The notes beneath the pieces are model-generated. The model made no database searches and was not told where the DNA came from. It saw only the letters and a list, made by a program, of their open reading frames with translations. Shown here piece after piece: positions 1 to 6,803 of a stretch of 21,446 nt of DNA. The stretch is from Bacillota bacterium. GTDB lineage: Bacteria > Bacillota > Clostridia > Acetivibrionales > DSM-1351. The stretch spans positions 1 through 21,446 of the forward strand of contig JAEWST010000047.1 of assembly GCA_023398105.1 (NCBI GenBank), written 5' to 3'. Position 1 is the stretch's first letter; the number at the start of each line of letters is the position of its first letter. The position numbers were made by a program, and so were the translations under genes.

Positions 1-24
1 CTCTACCGACTGAGCTATCTGGGC
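1..24 (-). tRNA. tRNA, 5' part only, probably tRNA-Phe
   Basis: On the minus strand this reads as the first 24 nt of a tRNA: acceptor strand GCCCAGA, then a D-arm TAGCTCAGTCGGTAGAG. The acceptor and D-arm closely resemble bacterial tRNA-Phe, and a Val-Asp-Phe order is common in Firmicutes. The anticodon lies outside the window, so the identity is inferred. It is separated from the upstream tRNA-Asp by only 4 nt, so it is clearly part of the same transcript. Confidence 0.6.
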
Positions 25-28
25 AAAT

Positions 29-105
29 TGGCGACCCGGAACGGGCTCGAACCGTCGACCTCCAGCGTGACAGGCTGGCATTCTAACCAACTGAACTACC
101 GGGCC
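29..105 (-). tRNA. tRNA-Asp (anticodon GTC)
   Basis: The minus strand folds as a complete 77-nt tRNA with encoded CCA. The acceptor is GGCCCGG paired with CCGGGTC (one G-T pair). The anticodon stem CCAGC/GCTGG encloses loop CTGTCAC with anticodon GTC. The T-arm contains GGTTCGAGC. The discriminator base is G, as expected for tRNA-Asp. It is the middle gene of the three-tRNA operon. Confidence 0.96.
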
Positions 106-129
106 AATTTGTATGTCTTTCACGGAGTT

Positions 130-205
130 TGGTGGGAACTATAGGGCTCGAACCTATGACCCTCTGCTTGTAAGGCAGATGCTCTCCCAGCTGAGCTAAG
201 CTCCC
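130..205 (-). tRNA. tRNA-Val (anticodon TAC)
   Basis: The minus strand folds as a complete 76-nt tRNA with encoded CCA. The acceptor GGGAGCT pairs with AGTTCCC (one G-T pair). The anticodon stem CTGC/GCAG flanks a loop with anticodon TAC, and the T-arm contains GGTTCGAGC. It is the first gene of the operon. A 10-nt inverted repeat flanks it (120-129 and 213-222, AACTCCGTGA and its complement), which would pair in the precursor and could present the tRNA to processing nucleases. Confidence 0.96.
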
Positions 206-234
206 ATGGCTTAACTCCGTGAGCGACAATTGAT

Positions 235-263
235 AGTATACAAGACAATGTTAATAAAGTCAA
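235..263 (-). promoter_or_regulatory. sigma-A promoter of the tRNA operon
   Basis: On the minus strand TTGACT (258-263) and TATACT (235-240) are separated by exactly 17 bp, close to the sigma-A consensus. Transcription would start near 228 and run into tRNA-Val at 205. There is no clear terminator between hslO (ending at 355) and this promoter, only T-rich sequence. Confidence 0.88.
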
Positions 264-354
264 CATCTTTTTTTAGCTTTTTTTAAAATTATTTTTCTCT
301 TGCGTTGTAATACTCTTTAATGCTTTAAAAATCTAATAATATTAAATTACGTTT

Positions 355-1233
355 TTAATTTTTTAGCCCTTTAATAAGCTCTTCCATATCTTTATGAGTG
401 AAATTATATTTCGTATTACAAAAGTGACATTGAAGCTCGGCGCCCTTACCATCTTCAAGTATTTCAAGCAGGTCTTCTTTTCCAATACTAATTAAATTTC
501 TTTCCATCCTATCTCTTGAACAGTTGCACGAAAAACTACAAGGCACTTTTTCAATAACTTTAGGCTCCATTCCATCGAGCAGACGCTCTAAAATCTGTTC
601 TGGCGGCGTTCCTTCTGACAATAGCTTTGATATAGGAGGAAATCCTATCAACCTTTCCTCTAGCTTCTCAACTGTCTCTTCGTCCGTTCCTGGCATAAGT
701 TGAACTATAAAACCGCCTGCAACTCTAACTCCATTTACATCTACTAATACTCCTAAAGATACTGTTGATGGTACTTGTTCAGATGTAGCAAAATAATACG
801 TCAAATCATCAGCTATTTCACCAGAAACCAAATCAGAAAATCCAATATATGGTTCTTTTAGTCCCATATCTTTGATAACATTTATATATCCATAGCCCAC
901 AGCTGTTCGTATATCCAATTTGCCTCGTTCATTAAGTGGCAAATCCACAATAGGATTGTCAACATAACCCCTTACATTGGCTTTAGAATCTGATGCTACC
1001 ACTATACCGCCAAGAGGTCCATCACCCTTTATTTGAATGGTTAGCTTGTCTTTGTCACCTTTTAACATTTTTGACATCATTCCAGCTGCTGTAAGTGTCC
1101 TTCCTAATGCAGCTGTAGCTATTGGCGAAAGTCCGTGAACCTGCCGAGCTTTTTCTGCAAGTTCTGTAGTTACTGAGGCAAAAGCACGTATTGTTCCTTC
1201 TGCTGCTGTTACTCTTACAATATAGTCATTCAT
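355..1233 (-). CDS. hslO: Hsp33 redox-regulated chaperone
   Basis: Hsp33 is a cytosolic holdase chaperone that is inactive when reduced, with zinc bound by four cysteines, and active after oxidation. The N-terminal part (NDYIVRVTAAEG, then GRTLTAAGMM and IKGDGPLGG) matches the family. The zinc site is present near the C terminus: a CxC (CNC) at about residues 236-238 and CHFC at about 269-272 of the chosen form, with an extra Cys four residues before the CxC. I chose the ATG at 1233 (292 aa) because family members usually begin MNDYIVR. An in-frame ATG at 1254 would add seven residues unlike the family. Neither start has a good ribosome site of its own. A well-placed AGGAGG lies further upstream and serves a short overlapping ORF (1226-1303), so translation may be coupled. 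Confidence 0.95.
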   Translation of the reverse strand: MNDYIVRVTAAEGTIRAFASVTTELAEKARQVHGLSPIATAALGRTLTAAGMMSKMLKGDKDKLTIQIKGDGPLGGIVVASDSKANVRGYVDNPIVDLPLNERGKLDIRTAVGYGYINVIKDMGLKEPYIGFSDLVSGEIADDLTYYFATSEQVPSTVSLGVLVDVNGVRVAGGFIVQLMPGTDEETVEKLEERLIGFPPISKLLSEGTPPEQILERLLDGMEPKVIEKVPCSFSCNCSRDRMERNLISIGKEDLLEILEDGKGAELQCHFCNTKYNFTHKDMEELIKGLKN

Positions 1234-1303
1234 AAATATGCCCATACCCAGCATTTCTCACAAGGATATCATTGTACTGTACATTCCCCGACAAAAATGC
1301 CAT
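1226..1303 (-). CDS. possible 25-aa leader ORF overlapping the hslO start
   Basis: The minus strand has a strong Shine-Dalgarno (AAGGAGG, core about 1314-1318) 10 nt before an ATG at 1303. That ATG opens a 25-codon ORF (MAFLSGNVQYNDILVRNAGY, then five more residues). It ends in a TGA at 1226-1228, overlapping the hslO start in the sequence ATGAATGA. It has no recognisable domain. The arrangement suggests it delivers ribosomes to hslO by termination-reinitiation. It could be only a vestigial ribosome site. Spacing of 10 nt is slightly long but usable. Confidence 0.4.
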   Translation of the reverse strand: MAFLSGNVQYNDILVRNAGYGHIYE

Positions 1304-1576
1304 GGGCACGGCACCTCCTTTTCTTCTTTTATTTCTTCTAACCTGTAAACTCCAAGCTCATTTCGGCACAAAATAATCAAATCAAATATCTCATACAAAA
1401 AGTATATCAGTTTTAAAATTGTATTCATTGTACAAGCTTTTATCACACAACTAATTCATACAATTATTTCTAACACAAATATCCAATGATAAGTATGAAC
1501 ACTTGCTTGAAAATTCCACGCTTCTCTTTTATGATTTTTAGTTAGTTTCAAGTATAGTATTTCCCTAAAATATTGA
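1304..1576. other. gene-free stretch between hslO leader and cspA terminator
   Basis: This A+T-rich stretch presumably holds the hslO promoter on the minus strand, but I could not find a convincing -35/-10 pair. A 62-codon open frame on the minus strand (1258-1446) starts with GTG, lacks a ribosome site, and runs through the Shine-Dalgarno of the hslO leader ORF. I do not regard it as a gene. Confidence 0.5.
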
Positions 1577-1604
1577 AAACCCCGATATATATAATATATC
1601 GGGG
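1576..1604 (-). terminator. intrinsic terminator of the cold-shock gene
   Basis: An 11-bp perfect stem, CCCCGATATAT with ATATATCGGGG (1580-1590/1594-1604), has a 3-nt loop. On the minus strand it is followed by TTTTCAATATTTT. It sits about 40 nt past the stop codon of the cold-shock gene. Confidence 0.88.
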
Positions 1605-1641
1605 TAATAATGGCTACTTCAGTATATAGTTAAAGCAAATA

Positions 1642-1842
1642 TTATGCTCTCTGAACGTTTGCAGCCTGAGGACCTTTAGCTCCTTCAACAACATCAAATA
1701 CTACTTCTGAGCCTTCCTCAAGTGTTTTGTATCCATCCATAGTGATTGCTGAGAAATGTACAAATACGTCATTTCCGCCATCTCTTTCGATAAATCCAAA
1801 TCCTTTTTCAGCATTAAACCATTTAACTCTTCCCTTTTCCAT
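1642..1842 (-). CDS. cspA: cold-shock domain protein (CspA/CspB family)
   Basis: This 66-residue protein is a single five-strand OB-fold cold-shock domain that binds single-stranded RNA and DNA and acts as an RNA chaperone. The start VKWFNAEKGFGFI contains RNP1 (KGFGFI), and VFVHFSAI contains RNP2. The tail GPQAANV is typical. Length and sequence are fully standard. The start is fixed by AGGAGG nine nt upstream. It is a single-gene transcript, with a strong promoter at 1914-1942 and a terminator at 1576-1604. Its leader is about 65 nt and contains a CG-rich hairpin. The cspA symbol is generic; paralogues usually exist in the genome. Confidence 0.96.
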   Translation of the reverse strand: MEKGRVKWFNAEKGFGFIERDGGNDVFVHFSAITMDGYKTLEEGSEVVFDVVEGAKGPQAANVQRA

Positions 1843-1878
1843 CGATCAATTCCTCCTGAAATATAACTAAACTTATTG

Positions 1879-1893
1879 CGCGATATGATCGCG
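1879..1893 (-). promoter_or_regulatory. hairpin in the cold-shock mRNA leader
   Basis: CGCGAT and ATCGCG form a perfect 6-bp stem with a 3-nt loop inside the predicted 5' leader, about 35 nt upstream of the ribosome site. It stands out in an A+T-rich stretch. Leaders of cold-shock genes are known to act through RNA structure; a role here is inferred. Confidence 0.45.
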
Positions 1894-1913
1894 TTCATTT
1901 AACAACATATAGA

Positions 1914-1942
1914 AGTTTATCACATATCTTGCAAACTGTCAA
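1914..1942 (-). promoter_or_regulatory. sigma-A promoter of the cold-shock gene
   Basis: On the minus strand TTGACA (1937-1942) and TAAACT (1914-1919) are separated by 17 bp. The -35 is a perfect consensus. The predicted start is near 1907. Confidence 0.88.
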
Positions 1943-2056
1943 ATGATATTTATTTTTGATGCCATATGCTTTAAAGAAACAGCATATCATATAAACGCTA
2001 CAATATATTTTTTCTTCTTTTTTAATAATTTACTCCTGTAAATATAATCTAATAAT

Positions 2057-2833
2057 TTAGCACTTAACCTTTTTGCAAACATAAAAATTTCTTTGGCTCT
2101 TTTCTGATGGTTTTGTTAATTTTAGTTCATTATAAACAGATAAAAATTTTAAACCAGAGTTATTTATAAACTTCATTATTTCATCATGTGAATATGCCCT
2201 TTCAAAATGAGTCTCATCAAATCTCTCATAAAGCATATCCTGTTTCACGAAAAAAGTTAAATCAAATCTGGATATTTTTGTTTTACTATTGTATTCATTT
2301 TCCCAAATGTATGTAACATCATCACCTATCTCATAAAATAAATTATTTGAGAGAATATTTTCAAATTTATACTGCGTGTTAATGTCAAAAATAAATAGAC
2401 CATTTGGATTCAAATAATTGTGAACCAGCTTAAATAACTTTTGAATCTGAGCTGCTTTTGTTAAGTAGTTAAAGCTATCAAGCAAGCAAACAATCACATC
2501 TACAGTACCATATAGCTCAAAATTACACATATCCTGATTCAAAAACAATATATCGAGACCATCTTTTTTTGCTTTTTCATTTGCACAATCCAACATTTCA
2601 GTAGATAAATCCAAACAAATCATCTCATATCCACGTCTAGCCATTTCTATACCAAAACTGCCTGTCCCACAGCCTAGCTCCAATATCATTGAGCCCTTAA
2701 CTTGATGTTTTTTCATGATACTTTCCATATAGTCCGCCCATTTTTTATAATTTATATCACGGGTCAATTCATCATACACATACGCAAAGTTATTATATAT
2801 AACACTCACATCCTTATCCCATCTATTATACAA
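2057..2833 (-). CDS. class I SAM-dependent methyltransferase
   Basis: About 258 residues with a Rossmann-type SAM-binding core. Motif I is LELGCGTGSFG (residues 51-61), followed by the acidic residue at the end of strand 2 (CLDLS, D75) and QDMCNFEL for the adenine side. The N-terminal phrase NNFAYVYDELTRDINYKKWADY is typical of small methyltransferases that Firmicutes annotations list only as class I methyltransferases. The substrate cannot be told. The start is uncertain. The longest frame uses TTG at 2833 with a weak AGGG upstream. A GTG at about residue 9 would begin closer to where relatives begin but has poor spacing. A promoter (TTGCAG-N16-TATAAT) lies at 2878-2905. No terminator is evident before the cold-shock promoter. 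Confidence 0.85.
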   Translation of the reverse strand: MYNRWDKDVSVIYNNFAYVYDELTRDINYKKWADYMESIMKKHQVKGSMILELGCGTGSFGIEMARRGYEMICLDLSTEMLDCANEKAKKDGLDILFLNQDMCNFELYGTVDVIVCLLDSFNYLTKAAQIQKLFKLVHNYLNPNGLFIFDINTQYKFENILSNNLFYEIGDDVTYIWENEYNSKTKISRFDLTFFVKQDMLYERFDETHFERAYSHDEIMKFINNSGLKFLSVYNELKLTKPSEKSQRNFYVCKKVKC

Positions 2834-2877
2834 TATACACTATTCCCTAGTTTAAGAGCTTATTTAACTTGTCAATA

Positions 2878-2905
2878 ATTATAGTCTAATAGTAATATAC
2901 TGCAA
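2878..2905 (-). promoter_or_regulatory. sigma-A-like promoter of the methyltransferase gene
   Basis: On the minus strand TTGCAG (2900-2905) and a perfect TATAAT (2878-2883) are separated by 16 bp. The start would be near 2871, about 38 nt before the TTG codon, which favours the long reading of the protein. The -35 overlaps the edge of an R2-like repeat. Confidence 0.6.
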
Positions 2906-2955
2906 CTTTGACACATAAACAGTCTATTGCTGATTCTCAGTTCTTATTAGTATTA
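2901..2955 (+). repeat. R2 repeat family, degenerate left part
   Basis: The sequence CAACTTTGACACATAAACAG then TCTATTGCTG aligns by eye with the left part of the R2 copies at 5461 and 20020 (AACTT..CACATAAAAA.TCTAT). A 7-bp hairpin follows (GTTCTTA/TAAGAAC, around 2941-2961). The right end is not recognisable. Confidence 0.4.
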
Positions 2956-3053
2956 AGAACCGAAATGATGATTGATTTTAGTGTTCAGCTAAATTTCTAT
3001 TTACAAAGTTTATTTTTTTCATCTGTACTATATTAGCATTTTTTCTTAGACAA

Positions 3054-3080
3054 CTCAACTTTGCCAGTTGTAAGTCAATT
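3054..3080 (-). repeat. R2 repeat end fragment next to R1 copy A
   Basis: CAACTCAACTTTGCCAGTTG matches, in reverse complement, the R2 right end at 8641-8671 (CAACTAGTAAAGTTGAGTT). It forms the same CAACT/AGTTG mini-hairpin. It stops where R1 copy A begins at 3081, as if the R1 element had inserted into it or deleted the rest. Confidence 0.45.
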
Positions 3081-3235
3081 TATAACGCCTAGATTCAAAA
3101 TGAAATTTATCGATTGTAGAAAAATTCCATTACATCAGCGGCGTTTCATCGAGGTGGGAGATATTCTCACCGCCTGATAACCAAAGTGGTACCCGCCACT
3201 TATGGAAGCGGGGGACATTTTCTTGCCTCGTTATA
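3081..3235 (+). repeat. R1 repeat, copy A (155 bp)
   Basis: It is bounded by TATAACG and CGTTATA. The first 28 nt are identical to copy B. Most of the internal block is then replaced by about 20 unrelated nt, and the copy resumes at ATTACATCAGCGGCG. The 3' module has hairpin GGTGGGAG/TTCTCACC (with G-T pairs), then CCAAAGTGG. The subterminal hairpin pairs CCC-CCACTT with AAGCGG-GGG, with a one-base bulge and one A-C mismatch. It lies just downstream of the spore-protein terminator, in the opposite sense to that gene. Confidence 0.8.
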
Positions 3236-3249
3236 TTTCATATACGCTC

Positions 3250-3277
3250 AAAAAAACCAGCAGTCTATATCTGCTGG
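3250..3277 (-). terminator. intrinsic terminator of the spore-protein gene
   Basis: On the minus strand CCAGCAG and CTGCTGG form a 7-bp stem (3257-3263/3271-3277) with a 7-nt loop, followed by seven T. The stop codon of the SASP gene (3265-3267) lies inside the hairpin, so the coding region and terminator overlap. Confidence 0.88.
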
Positions 3278-3432
3278 CTTTCCTGTATCTGTGTTCTCTT
3301 TCTTTTATTTACCAATCCTCCAATTCGCCCTGTTTCTTTAGGACTCAAGCTCTTCCATCCATCCTTCATAACCTTCTCTATCAAGCCAAGTTCACGAGCA
3401 ATTTCATATTTTACCTTTTCATTTTCATTCAT
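3265..3432 (-). CDS. alpha/beta-type small acid-soluble spore protein (short form)
   Basis: The 55-residue protein contains the SASP signature: KYEIARELGL, then GW, then ETGRIGGLVNKRKR. Such proteins coat DNA in the dormant spore and are cleaved during germination by the GPR protease at an E-[IF]-A site. EIARELG fits that site. I chose the ATG at 3432 (MNENEKVKYEIA) because the signature begins soon after it. The open frame extends to a GTG at 3492, but that codon abuts the AGGAGGT and is unlikely. The good ribosome site (about 3491-3498) instead fits an ATG at 3481 in another frame. Either a leader peptide is coupled to this gene, or a one-base change in the GGGG run split an originally longer protein. 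I could not identify a clear sigma-G promoter. Confidence 0.85.
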   Translation of the reverse strand: MNENEKVKYEIARELGLIEKVMKDGWKSLSPKETGRIGGLVNKRKRTQIQESQQI

Positions 3433-3481
3433 AATTCTGTCCATGCCCCATTTTGTATAGCACAACATAGCTATATGGCAT
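3425..3481 (-). CDS. possible 18-aa leader ORF overlapping the SASP start
   Basis: AAGGAGGT at 3491-3498 stands 10 nt before an ATG at 3481. That ATG opens MPYSYVVLYKMGHGQNYE and stops with TGA at 3425-3427, overlapping the SASP ATG in ATGAATGA. The layout repeats the one before hslO. Removing one G from the GGGG run in this ORF would fuse it in frame with the SASP, so it may be the 5' part of a frameshifted gene. Confidence 0.35.
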   Translation of the reverse strand: MPYSYVVLYKMGHGQNYE

Positions 3482-3499
3482 AGACTAGACACCTCCTTA

Positions 3500-3922
3500 A
3501 TGTTTTTTATTTTTCTCAGTTATACCAAAATCTATATTCTTTTATCATACTCCATACTACTTTTTAGTTACTATAGGCTGAACATCCTCTTCTAGACACC
3601 CATACATACTTACAAATAATATAATATTGATATTACGTGACTAATTTGTAGCTACATCTTATTTCTATCAAGCTATTCCGATAGGTTAGCTTTGAGTTTA
3701 ACCTACCTACAACGAAAATGTACTTTGTTTTCATGAGCATGCTTTAGAGCCAAAAACAATAATTGACTTCCGTATATAAATTGTCTCTGAGAAAATAAAG
3801 CTATTTGGTATTATGCGGCTGAAAATCAAAAAATATACCTTAGACCTTTTAATATTTTTGTTCCTAACCATCTATATTTTATCTCACCTCTTCAAGATCT
3901 TATAAAAATATAGAAGTAAGCA
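3500..3922. other. gene-free A+T-rich stretch upstream of the SASP
   Basis: No convincing gene is seen. The SASP promoter must lie in its left part. A short tract around 3713-3733 (CGAAAATGTACTTTGTTTTC) resembles the internal block of R1 copies B and C (CGAAAATGTACCTTGTGTTC) and may be a fragment. A 33-codon frame on the minus strand ending near 3635 has no ribosome site. Confidence 0.4.
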
Positions 3923-4104
3923 ACTCAACTTTCTCAAATATAAGTCCATCGACACTCAAAATCATCAATCATTTGCTAAAAAAAAATAACTGCATGAATT
4001 AGTGAGGGTTGGTCTGTTCACTCACTAATTTATGCAATTACTTCTAAACTAACTTTCCATTGTTTAGTTTGTATACCTACAATTTTCAATCGGAAAAGTT
4101 GAGT
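3923..4104 (+). repeat. R2 repeat, most complete copy (182 bp)
   Basis: ACTCAACTTT at 3923-3932 is inverted exactly as AAAGTTGAGT at 4095-4104. Left of centre it follows the R2 pattern also seen at 20017 (CAACTC.AACTT..CA.ATAAAAGTC.AT). The centre is a 20-bp imperfect palindrome (3987-4006/4021-4040). The right part (GCAATTA.TTCTAA, then CCTACAATTTTCAA) is shared with 20106 and 8636. It lies between the SASP and S41 genes. Confidence 0.6.
3978..4040 (-). terminator. repeat-borne intrinsic terminator of the S41 peptidase gene
   Basis: Read on the minus strand, arms 4021-4040 and 3987-4006 pair over about 19 of 20 positions (one G-T pair counted), with a 14-nt loop. They are followed by TTATTTTTTTTT. 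This is an ideal intrinsic terminator about 140 nt past the S41 stop codon, and it is formed entirely by the centre of the R2 element. Confidence 0.75.
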
Positions 4105-4178
4105 CAAATACAAATTAATTTTATGGTTCTTTTTTAGTTTTGCAATGTTCCTCAATAATTTCGGACTAAGAGATCGAG

Positions 4179-5417
4179 TTATTTACTTCCAAGCACATTA
4201 ATGGCCTCCTGGAGCTGTAAATCGTCTTCTCGTGGAACGGCCGATGCAGACGTATCTTTATACTTGTCATCAAGTTTTATTTCAATATCAGGCTTTATAC
4301 CCTCTCCGTGGATACATATCCCTGACGGAGTAAAATATCTGGCTATTGTCACTTTCAAACCTGTTCCATCCTCAAAGCCATAGGTTGACTGTACTAACCC
4401 CTTTCCAAAGGTCTTTGTTCCAATAAGCGTTCCTTTTTTTAAGTCCTTGATGGCACCAGCAAGAATTTCTGATGCACTAGCACTATTCCCGTTAGTTAAA
4501 ACAACAATTGGTATATCCAGCTCTGTCGCATCTGAGGATTCCACCTCTTTTTTACCATTTCTGTCCTCAGTATATACAATTGTTCCACTTGGCAGTATTC
4601 TGTCTGCCAATGCCACCACTTCATTGTACAATCCACCCGGATTGTCTCTAACATCAATTATTAGTGACTTAGCACCCTCATCAACCAATTTGTTTACCTG
4701 ATTTATGAAATTCTTGCTTATGTTTTCATCAAACATTTTTAATTTTATATATGCTATGTTGTTTTCTAACATTTCGCTTCTAATATTTAATTTTGCAACT
4801 ATTTTTTTCCGAACAACTGTTACATTCATCGTACTGTGCTGCGACTGCCTATATATTGTCAACACAGCCTCTGTATTTTCTTCACCCTTTATCATACTTG
4901 CTATAAGAGCATCGTCTTTAATATTCGTAACATCTTTCCCGTTAATCTTAATTATTTTGTCACCTTGTTTTATTCCAGCCGCTTTTGCAGGGGAATCATC
5001 AAAAGGCTCTAACACAGTAGCAATTCCATTCTCATCAAGAATTATCGGCAGCCCAATGCCCACATACTCATTTTCTGTAGTTTTTTGCATATCCATAAAC
5101 CACTTCATTTGCTCCTTATCATAATAAACAGTATAAGGATCTTTAAGTGAATCAGTCATACCAGATATTGCACCCTCTACAAGCTTGTTTGTGTCAATTT
5201 CCTCGTAATATCTATTTTGAAGAATACTTCTAGCCTCATTAAACTTTTTGATAGTTTCTCTAGTAACACTACTTTTTTCAAACGCCAATGAATAACTGCC
5301 TGTAAAATAATTTAGAGCCATAAAAAACAGTGCACATACTGTAAATGAGATCACAGCTGTCATAGCAATAATGTTTATCGGATATTTAGAATTAAACTCT
5401 TTTTTGTCAAAATCCAA
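4179..5417 (-). CDS. S41 carboxy-terminal processing peptidase (CtpA/CtpB type)
   Basis: A 412-residue membrane-anchored serine protease. An N-terminal transmembrane segment spans residues 14-36. A PDZ domain covers roughly 105-200 (GIGLPI, then SPAKAAGIKQGDKIIKINGK). The S41 catalytic domain follows. The Ser-Lys dyad appears as S314 in GNSASASE and K339 in FGKGLVQ, with Q343 completing the usual triad; the 25-residue Ser-Lys spacing matches CtpB and Prc. These enzymes cut substrates outside the membrane, and B. subtilis CtpB acts in sporulation signalling. The start is TTG with GAGGT eight nt upstream. It follows the ftsEX-M23 genes, but a terminator (5576-5598) separates it from the M23 gene, so it probably has its own promoter within 5418-5570. 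Confidence 0.93.
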   Translation of the reverse strand: MDFDKKEFNSKYPINIIAMTAVISFTVCALFFMALNYFTGSYSLAFEKSSVTRETIKKFNEARSILQNRYYEEIDTNKLVEGAISGMTDSLKDPYTVYYDKEQMKWFMDMQKTTENEYVGIGLPIILDENGIATVLEPFDDSPAKAAGIKQGDKIIKINGKDVTNIKDDALIASMIKGEENTEAVLTIYRQSQHSTMNVTVVRKKIVAKLNIRSEMLENNIAYIKLKMFDENISKNFINQVNKLVDEGAKSLIIDVRDNPGGLYNEVVALADRILPSGTIVYTEDRNGKKEVESSDATELDIPIVVLTNGNSASASEILAGAIKDLKKGTLIGTKTFGKGLVQSTYGFEDGTGLKVTIARYFTPSGICIHGEGIKPDIEIKLDDKYKDTSASAVPREDDLQLQEAINVLGSK

Positions 5418-5457
5418 AACAACTCACCTCTTATTCTAACCTTTATTTAATTTACTA

Positions 5458-5545
5458 ACCAAACTTTACCACATAAAAATCTATCTGTGCTTACACATAT
5501 CAATGGTTTGTTGCCAAAATAATTTAATACTGATATGTGTTATAT
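5458..5545 (+). repeat. R2 repeat family, left part with its own hairpin
   Basis: AACTTTACCACATAAAAATC, and further on TATCAATGGTTTGTTGCC, align by eye with 20025-20060. A perfect 10-bp inverted repeat, ACACATATCA/TGATATGTGT (5493-5502/5531-5540), encloses the conserved part. The AACTCAACTTT ends are not preserved. It occupies the S41 promoter region. Confidence 0.5.
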
Positions 5546-5575
5546 ATATTGATATGCTTAAATTCACAATAATAA

Positions 5576-5598
5576 ACCCGCATTTTTTATGCGGGCTT
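5576..5598 (-). terminator. intrinsic terminator of the M23 peptidase gene
   Basis: CCCGCAT and ATGCGGG form a 7-bp stem (5577-5583/5589-5595) about 30 nt past the M23 stop codon, with A-T pairs extending it. On the minus strand it is followed by TTTATTATTG. The T-run is interrupted but the position is right. Confidence 0.8.
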
Positions 5599-5626
5599 AA
5601 TTTTATCTGACTAAATATTTATTATC

Positions 5627-6757
5627 TTAAGTAAAGTAATCTATTGGTTGCTTTGTAGCACCATTCACTCTTACTTCAAAATGCAAATGTGGTCCAGTTG
5701 ATAATCCAGTACTTCCAACCTTTCCTATGGTGTCACCCTTTTTCACCTTATCTCCAACACTCACAAGTAATTTGCTTTGATGACCGTACAATGTAGCTAT
5801 ACCATCTCCATGGTCTATTATTATACAATTCCCATATCCTCCATTCCACCCAGATAAAATGACTTTTCCACTATTTGTAGCAACAATTTTAGCACCTGAA
5901 GGAGCATTAATGTCAATACCTGCATGGAATTTCTTTACTTTGTATATCGGATGGATTCTGTAGCCATAGGGAGATGAAATTTTAGTATATCCTGGAGTTG
6001 GCCACTTCATAACACCACCAGCATATTTAGTAGTCTTATCCTGCAATTGAGATATTTTGCTCTCAAGTTCCTTTGATAACGCTATCATTTCATCTTCTTT
6101 TTTCTCAGCTTCCTTCAGCCTGGATTTCTGATTCTCTATATCTGATTCTATTGCTGCTCTTGAAGTCTTGATATCAGAAACCTTTGCATTAAGCTTCTCT
6201 AATTGAGTCTCTTTTGCCTCTAGTTCATTAAGCTTTTCTTGCTTTTTTATTTCTGTTTTTTCTTTGCATAAAGCAATCTCTTTTATCAGCTTCTCATCAT
6301 TTTCCTTAATAAGTGACATTAGTTCAATTCTAGAAAAAAACTCACTGAAGCTTTTTGACTCAATGAATATCTCCAATGGAGATTTGTTCATATTCTGATA
6401 CATAACCCTCATTCTTGTTTTAAACAGCTCATTCTTATATTCAAAGTCCATTTCTATAGCATCTATCTCTTTACTAATAAGTTCAACATCGGCGTTCACC
6501 TTTGAAATCTCTTTTGCCCTTTGCTTTGCTGTGCTCTGCGTATTTAATGCTTCAGCCTGAAGCTTTTGTATATCAGCTGTCTTTTTCTTTATCTCACTTT
6601 CCAAGGCTTTTTTCTCTTTTGCCAACTGATATATCTTACTATTGACTTGCTTTTGCTGGCTCTTCGCACTTTCTAATTTAGTTTCTGCATTGACAGGTAT
6701 AATAACGCTTGAAAATATGTATATAGCCAGCATCACCATAGATAGTCTTTTCTTCAT
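5627..6757 (-). CDS. EnvC/PcsB-like secreted murein hydrolase, coiled coil plus M23 (LytM) domain
   Basis: 376 residues. Residues 1-24 form a signal peptide (cleavage likely after VNA). Residues about 27-240 are Lys/Glu-rich coiled coil. From 250 to the end is an M23 zinc metallopeptidase domain. The metal-binding residues are complete: H278 and D282 in HAGID, and H359 in HLHF, with H326 (YGH) and H357 completing the active site. Unlike E. coli EnvC, whose LytM domain is degenerate, this one looks catalytically intact. It lies downstream of ftsE-ftsX on the same strand. In known systems FtsEX drives coiled-coil hydrolases or activators, so it is the probable effector of FtsX here. GGGAGGG five nt before the ATG fixes the start. 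Confidence 0.93.
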   Translation of the reverse strand: MKKRLSMVMLAIYIFSSVIIPVNAETKLESAKSQQKQVNSKIYQLAKEKKALESEIKKKTADIQKLQAEALNTQSTAKQRAKEISKVNADVELISKEIDAIEMDFEYKNELFKTRMRVMYQNMNKSPLEIFIESKSFSEFFSRIELMSLIKENDEKLIKEIALCKEKTEIKKQEKLNELEAKETQLEKLNAKVSDIKTSRAAIESDIENQKSRLKEAEKKEDEMIALSKELESKISQLQDKTTKYAGGVMKWPTPGYTKISSPYGYRIHPIYKVKKFHAGIDINAPSGAKIVATNSGKVILSGWNGGYGNCIIIDHGDGIATLYGHQSKLLVSVGDKVKKGDTIGKVGSTGLSTGPHLHFEVRVNGATKQPIDYFT

Positions 6758-6803
6758 ATTAACCCTCCCACATAATAATTATCTTTTGTATATAAAATTG
6801 TTA

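Noticed and set aside
1258..1446. 62-codon open frame on the minus strand upstream of hslO
   Set aside because: It has a GTG start, no ribosome site and no recognisable pattern, and it runs across the strong Shine-Dalgarno of another ORF.
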